Shown: positions 6,742 through 11,098 of the stretch, in pieces
Position numbering within the stretch: position 1 is the stretch's first letter
Layout of the letters: every line of letters starts with the position of its first letter
DNA from: Sulfuritalea sp.
GTDB taxonomy: Bacteria > Pseudomonadota > Gammaproteobacteria > Burkholderiales > Rhodocyclaceae
NCBI GenBank assembly: GCA_026399445.1
Contig: JAPLRA010000226.1
Coordinates: 1-11,098 of the forward strand
Direction of reading: 5' to 3'
DNA length: 11,098 bases
Position numbers and translations under genes: made by a program
Notes under the pieces: generated by a model
What the model saw: only the letters and a program-made list of their open reading frames with translations
Told to the model about the DNA's origin: nothing
Databases searched by the model: none

Positions 6742-6784
6742 CGCTCAGCCACATGCCTTGCGCCCCCCGACTTTTCTCTGCGTT

Positions 6785-8360
6785 CTATCGCAACCGAGGC
6801 GCGCGGTTATCCATCGGATTCCGGTAAGGATCCTGATAGCTGTCCTGGCGAGAGGGTGGCAAGACGCGCGTTCTGTCTGCCCGCTCCCCGCCCCTTTCCG
6901 GCTTGCACACCAGGGATCCATCCGGCAGCCCCGCACATGATCCGTTCAGACTTTCATTGCCGCGAAAAATGAAGGTGCAACCGGCGCCAGGATATTTGCC
7001 GGAACACGCATTGAAGGCTTCGGCGGGTGGCCCAAAACGACGCTCGTCGCCATTCGATGGTGCTCTCTGCGCGGTTTCGTCGTTCGGAGGCTTTTGAACG
7101 TCGGCGGGGTCCGGGCTGGCGCGTTCCTGCGGCATCACTGCGGGTTCCGCCGGAGGAACGACGGCCTTGGCCGCCGTTGCGGCGACCGGAAGTGCCGGCG
7201 GTTTCGGTTGCGGCTGCGAGCCCGGGCGTCGCGATGAGTATATGGCGATCAGGATCGCCGCCACGAAGAGAAACAAGGTCAGTAACGGGTGAGCGCTTAT
7301 GGTCGCCGCAACGCGCCCCAACCACCCCGCCTCGGAATCCTCCTCCATGTGCCGGGCAGGCCTGGAAGTCGTGGACTGCACGATCCGCCGCCGGACCGCT
7401 GGCGTGGATGCCGCTCCGGTTGGCATCAGTTCCCGGCGCGATGACCACCGGGCCACTGGCAGCGCCGCGCGTCAGCAACCGCCGCCATTCGCCGATGCTC
7501 TGCGGCCGCTTTGTTTCATCGGCGTTCAGGGCGAGATCGATCGCTTCAAGAAAACCCGTGCTGAAACGGCCCTCGCCGAGGAACGTCGCCGGGATCATCG
7601 CATCGTTCTTGACGCGATTAAGGGATAGCGGTGGAAGTACTCCCGTCGCGATACGGTAGAGCACCGCCGCCATTGCATAGATATCCGTCCACGAGCCCTG
7701 GTTGCCCTGCCGTGAATACTGCTCGGGCGGACCGTAGCCATGGCTCAAAACGACTGTCAGCGCGTCCGTGGAAACAGCGCTTCGCGCCGCACCAAAATCA
7801 ATCAGGACAGGACCTTCGTCGCTGGAACGCAGAACGATATTGGCCGGCTTGATATCCCGATGCAGAAACCCGGCGTGATGAACCGATTCCAGTCCATCCA
7901 GCAAGGGCATGACCAGCGCCAGCGTAGACTGTTCATCCCACTGGATCGCGGTGTCCGCCAGCGCCTGCTCGAGGCTCCTGCCTTCTTCGTAGGCCATGAC
8001 CATGTAGCAGGTTCCATTGCCTTCAAGGTAGCGAAAGACCTGGACGATATTCTTGTGGCGGAATCTGGCAAGCGTTTGTGCTTCGCGCATGAATCGATCC
8101 CGGCCCCACGAATATTCTGCCTGAGCCTCGTCGGACTTCAATGCGACGGCACCCGAGAAATGATTTCGGACGGCCACGTTCGACGGGAAGAACTCCTTGA
8201 TCGCAACCTTCAACTGGAGGTAGTTGTCGGCCGCCAGATAGGTGATGCCGAACGCTCCCATGCCGAGAACGCTGAGAAGGCTGTACTCCTTCAGCAGGTA
8301 GCCTGCCGGCAAGGCCGGAGAGAGAGTCTGCGGACGATCAGAGCTCAAGGCAAAGGCCAC
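6785..8360 (-). CDS. Eukaryotic-like Ser/Thr protein kinase with membrane anchor and Cys-rich periplasmic tail, frameshifted
   Basis: From a GTG at 8360 the first 290 or so residues form a complete Hanks-type kinase: glycine loop GMGAFG (33-38), Lys55 in VAIKEF, Glu93, HRDIKPAN (167-174), DFG at 188-190, then GYGPPEQY and WTDIYAMA. All catalytic residues are present. The expected continuation lies in another frame of the same strand. It reads through a basic linker, one membrane helix (about 7232-7288, LLTLFLFVAAILIAIYSS), a Pro/Ala-rich stretch, and a tail with four cysteines (NACSGK, GAGC, GSC, LVCKP) to the stop at 6785. The first frame stays open to 6954 with nonsense sequence. One indel around 7370-7475, a base gained or two lost, would join them. 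Kinase inside, one helix, and sensor domain outside is the common layout of this family. Its targets are unknown. Confidence 0.85.
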
Positions 8361-8488
8361 CTGATGGTCTGTCTGGATTGGCCTTCAATGGTAGCCCAAA
8401 GCGTCACCATTCTCGACTGCCTGCTGCGGCTACAACAATGCCGTCGCCGCTGGTTCGACCAGATCTGTCAAGACCGCACTGCCCGAAA

Positions 8489-9190
8489 TCACTTCTGCAG
8501 CGCAGCCTCTTCGATGAGAACCTTGTACGAGTAGCCCGAGCCAAAGTCCTTGTCGGTGCGCACGACGCCCTTCACCAGCACGACATCCCCGACATTGGCC
8601 TGATCGAGGGTCGTCACCAGCACGTCATTGCTGTTGTCGGCAGCCGAACCCGATCCATCGCGCAGATGAATCCAGTTCTTGCCCATGATCGAAGCGGAAA
8701 ACTTTACGACCTTGCCGCGCACCTGAACCGTCTTGTCCTTGAGTTCGGCGCTCTTCGTGACCACTTCAGCGACGGTCTTCCCGTCGGGGCCGCTGGCCTT
8801 GGCCACCTTGACGTCACCCGCATAGTCGACCTTGGGTGCGCCACCGGAGTGCGCCGCAGCCATTGCACCGCCCGCAACACCGGCGCCAGCTCCACCCAGG
8901 CTGCCGAATATGATCTTGTCGAATTTCCGCTTGAGCGACTTGCTCTCGAAGTTGTTCATCACCATCACGTTCTCGATGGTGACCTTGGCACCCTTCTTCA
9001 CCGGCGCCTTGCTGACTGCAGCCCAGACCTCGCCGTCCGCGGTCTTGAGCCGCAGATAGGAATAGCTATCGACATTCTTGACTTCCAGAACCTCGCCCTT
9101 GACCACTGCTGCCGGCGGCGGTGCTGCCTGTTCGGCGCTCCAGCCGGCCGTGGCGTAAAGCATCACAATGAAAGCAATAATAAATTTCAT
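8489..9190 (-). CDS. Secreted protein with tandem OB-fold-like (NrfJ-type / nucleic-acid-binding-like) domains
   Basis: I took the ATG at 9190 because it opens a clean signal peptide (MKFIIAFIVMLYATAGWSAEQ, cleavage near residue 19). A frame extension upstream to 9280 adds unlikely sequence. The mature protein, about 214 residues, has two beta-rich units. The first spans about residues 28-90 (VKGEVLEVKNVDSYSYLRLK, then GEVWAAV, KKGAKVTI, FESKSLKRKFDKIIFG), the pattern of NrfJ-like proteins of Proteobacteria. A Gly/Ala linker follows. The second, about 150-232 (KDKTVQVRGKVVKF, GKNWIHLRDGSG, VLVTT, GDVVLVKGVV, YSYKVLIEEA), is an OB-fold of the tRNA_anti type found in many periplasmic proteins. 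Function is unknown; no catalytic motif or cysteine is visible. It ends about 130 bp before the kinase start on the same strand, so they may share a transcript. Confidence 0.75.
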   Translation of the reverse strand: MKFIIAFIVMLYATAGWSAEQAAPPPAAVVKGEVLEVKNVDSYSYLRLKTADGEVWAAVSKAPVKKGAKVTIENVMVMNNFESKSLKRKFDKIIFGSLGGAGAGVAGGAMAAAHSGGAPKVDYAGDVKVAKASGPDGKTVAEVVTKSAELKDKTVQVRGKVVKFSASIMGKNWIHLRDGSGSAADNSNDVLVTTLDQANVGDVVLVKGVVRTDKDFGSGYSYKVLIEEAALQK

Positions 9191-9299
9191 GACCTGACCA
9201 TCCCTTCGAGAAAAACATCTTGAGCAAACATCCCGCCCGACCAGGTGAAGAAAGACTCCCGGCCGCGCCATAGGCGCCATTCTACCCGCCGCCGACCGC

Positions 9300-9761
9300 T
9301 CAGACGGGCAAGGCGGTCTCGTATTTCAGTTCGCGCAGGACCACGCTGGTGCGAACGTTAGCGACGCCCGGCAGGGTGAACAAGACCTGGTTGAGGAAGG
9401 CGTCAAAGGCCTTGATGTCGGGCGCGACGACCTTCAACAGGTAGTCGGCTTCGCCGGTAGCGCTGAAACACTCGATGACTTCCGGGCAGTCGGCAATCGC
9501 CGTTTCGAATTCCTGGATCGCGCCTTTGACATGGCGCTGCAGATTGACGCTGACCAGGCAGCAGACATGCAGCCCCAGTTTTTCGCGATCCAGCAGCACC
9601 GTGTAGCGCCGGATCAGCCCGCTTTCCTCCATTTCCCTGACGCGCCGCCAGCATGGCGTACCGGAAAGACCGACGCGCGCGGACAGATCCTGCATCGAGC
9701 GGCGCGAGTCGAGTTGCAGTTCGCGCAGCAGCTTCTTCGAGTAGCCGTCGAGTTCATTCAT
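9300..9761 (-). CDS. Lrp/AsnC-family transcriptional regulator
   Basis: The 153-residue protein from the ATG at 9761 has the usual Lrp layout: an N-terminal helix-turn-helix (about residues 2-50: LDGYSKKLLRELQLDSRRSM, LSARVGLSGTPCWRRVREME, SGLIRRYT) and a C-terminal RAM effector domain (about 65-140: VCCLVSVNLQRH, PEVIECFSATGEADYLLKV, LPGVANVRTSVVLRELK). The length is standard. The start is favoured by AGGA about 8 bp upstream. An alternative in-frame ATG at 9788 lies inside a palindrome and gives an unlikely extension. It is divergent from an indolepyruvate:ferredoxin oxidoreductase-like gene, suggesting that it controls that gene in response to an amino acid or keto acid. The ligand cannot be read from the sequence. 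Confidence 0.9.
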   Translation of the reverse strand: MNELDGYSKKLLRELQLDSRRSMQDLSARVGLSGTPCWRRVREMEESGLIRRYTVLLDREKLGLHVCCLVSVNLQRHVKGAIQEFETAIADCPEVIECFSATGEADYLLKVVAPDIKAFDAFLNQVLFTLPGVANVRTSVVLRELKYETALPV

Positions 9762-9774
9762 TTCAATATTTCCT

Positions 9775-9802
9775 ATTTGTAGAAACATATGTTTTTACCA
9801 AT
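9775..9802. promoter_or_regulatory. Long imperfect palindrome, candidate Lrp-type operator
   Basis: The centre AAACATATGTTT (9783-9794) is a perfect 12-bp palindrome. Half-sites GTAGAAACAT and ATGTTTTTAC match at 9 of 10 positions, and symmetry continues outward so that about 12 of 14 base pairs agree over the 28 bp. It lies 14 bp upstream of the lrp-like start, in the AT-rich divergent region, where Lrp/AsnC regulators usually bind to control themselves and the divergent gene. A -35/-10 pair for the regulator on the minus strand may lie just upstream of it, so binding would cover the start of transcription. Confidence 0.55.
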
Positions 9803-9913
9803 TGCCTATATACAGAACAAAAAGTAACACTTTCTCACATCCAATGTCCAAAATGGTGTCCGATGGCGGCATCGCATCGCCATCAGGGACAACGCAGCAT
9901 CGGAGGAGAGCAC

Positions 9914-11098
9914 ATGAACGGCATTCAGCAGCCGCCGCTGCCACGGGGCGACTATCGGCTCGAAGACGCGCTGCTGGCGACCAGCGGCCAGATATTTCTC
10001 ACAGGCACCCAGGCGTTGGTGCGCCTGCCGCTGATGCAGCGCCAGCGGGATGCCGCGGCCGGACTCGACACCGCCGGCTTCATCAGCGGCTATCGCGGCT
10101 CGCCGCTGGGCGCCTACGATCAGGCTCTGTGGCGTGCCGCCACGCAACTGGCTGCCGCCAACATCCGCTTCCTGCCGGCGATCAACGAAGAGGCCGGGGC
10201 CACCGCTGTACTCGGCAGCCAGCAGGTCGAGAGCGATCCGCAACGCACCGTGAACGGCGTGTTCGCGCTCTGGTACGGCAAGGGGCCGGGCGTCGACCGT
10301 GCCGCCGACGCGCTGCATCACGGCAATGCCTACGGTTCCTCGCCCACCGGCGGCGTGCTGGTGGTGGCAGGCGACGATCACGGCTGCGTCTCGTCCTCGA
10401 TGCCGCACCAGAGCGACTTCGTCATGCAGGCCTGGGGCATGCCGGTGGTCAACCCCGCCAACGTCGCCGAGATACTGGAATTCGGCTTGTACGGCTGGGC
10501 GCTGTCGCGCTACTCGGGCGCCTGGGTCGGCTTCAAGGGAATTTCGGAGACCGTCGAAAGCGCGATGACCGTGGATCTCGATGCTCTGCAATCGCAATTC
10601 ACCACGCCCGAAGGCTTTGTCCCACCACCGGGCGGGCGCATTTCCGCCCCAACGACAATCCCAGCCCGGCCATCGAACTGCGCCTCGCGGCCAAGCTCGA
10701 TGCGGTACGCCACTTCGCCCGGACCAACTCGATCGACAAGCTGATCTGCCCGAGCCCGACGGCGGACATCGGCATCGTCACCTGCGGCAAGGCGCATTTC
10801 GACCTGATGGAAACCTTTCGCCGCCTCGGGCTGACGCTGGCCGAACTCGACGCGCAGGGCGTGCGAATCTACAAGGTCGGCCTGAGCTTCCCGCTGGAGA
10901 CCGGCCGCATCGACACATTCTGCGCGGGCCTCAAGGAAGTCCTGGTGATAGAGGAAAAAGGCGCGGTGGTCGAGCAGCAACTGCGCACGCTGTTCTACAA
11001 CCGGCCCGAGACGGAGCGCCCGCGCATCATCGGCAAAACCGATGCGCTGGGCAAGCCGCTGCTCGCCGCTACCGGCGAACTGCGTCCGTCGCGGATCA
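9914..11098 (+). CDS. Indolepyruvate:ferredoxin oxidoreductase-family protein, 5' part, with one frameshift, runs off right edge
   Basis: These enzymes oxidatively decarboxylate aryl or branched keto acids with thiamine diphosphate and reduce ferredoxin. Large fused proteobacterial forms are about 1100 to 1200 residues, so about one third is visible. The ATG at 9914 has GGAGGAG at 9902-9908. The first 240 residues match the N-terminal region: TSGQIFLTGTQALVRL, FISGYRGSPLGAYDQAL, INEEAGATAVLGSQQ, GVFALWYGKGPGVDRAADAL and VAGDDHGCVSSSMPHQS. Frame one then turns to low-quality sequence and stops at 10744. From 10639 the neighbouring frame reads HFRPNDNPSPAIEL and continues through KLICPSPTADIGIVTCGKAH to the edge without a stop. 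A single missing base at about 10637-10638 explains this, since the family usually reads GGL followed by an aromatic or polar residue here. The gene is probably intact in the cell. It is divergent from the Lrp-like regulator. Confidence 0.87.

Noticed and set aside
6954..7370. C-terminal part of the kinase frame that continues open to 6954
   Set aside because: After about residue 330 it no longer looks like protein, while the neighbouring frame gives a membrane helix and a cysteine-patterned domain. The extension is out-of-frame translation.
9653..9913. Extended start of the oxidoreductase frame at 9653
   Set aside because: It overlaps the regulator gene on the other strand and has unlikely sequence. 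The ATG at 9914 has a strong GGAGGAG and begins the family-like protein.

Overview
The window is high-GC Gram-negative DNA. The gene families, an Lrp-type regulator divergent from a large indolepyruvate:ferredoxin oxidoreductase-type gene, a DUF2282/DUF692/DUF2063/DoxX operon and an MqsRA module, fit a betaproteobacterium, perhaps Rhodocyclales-like. That placement is inference from protein style, with no database search. No rRNA, tRNA, CRISPR array or complete insertion sequence was seen.

Left part (1 to about 1850) looks like accessory DNA. It holds the 5' end of an unidentified minus-strand gene running off the left edge, a short tyrosine recombinase (minus strand) with an in-frame stop just upstream of its first usable start codon, and an intact mqsRA toxin-antitoxin operon. 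The mqsRA promoter carries an MqsA-type palindrome and may give an almost leaderless mRNA. About 490 bp without a gene follows.

Central part (2184 to 4689) is the clearest functional system: a four-gene, tightly overlapping operon for a secreted, cysteine-containing, copper-responsive type RiPP of the bufferin class. It encodes the precursor BufA (DUF2282), the multinuclear iron oxidase BufB (DUF692), its partner BufC (DUF2063 N-terminal domain) and a DoxX-family membrane protein. A possible ECF sigma promoter precedes it. A membrane GGDEF-EAL protein follows 49 bp downstream on the same strand. It has lost its second membrane segment and changes reading frame at that point, so it is probably broken as written.

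Right part (6785 to 11098) holds a eukaryotic-like Ser/Thr protein kinase whose transmembrane segment and four-cysteine C-terminal domain lie in a different frame from the kinase domain, a secreted tandem OB-fold-like protein, and an Lrp/AsnC regulator. Divergent from the regulator is the start of an indolepyruvate:ferredoxin oxidoreductase-like gene that also carries a one-base frameshift. A long imperfect palindrome sits just upstream of the lrp-like gene and is a good candidate for its operator.

Three long genes each change frame once. This may mean assembly or sequencing indels or real gene decay, and it should be settled before any of the three is interpreted as a functional or split gene.
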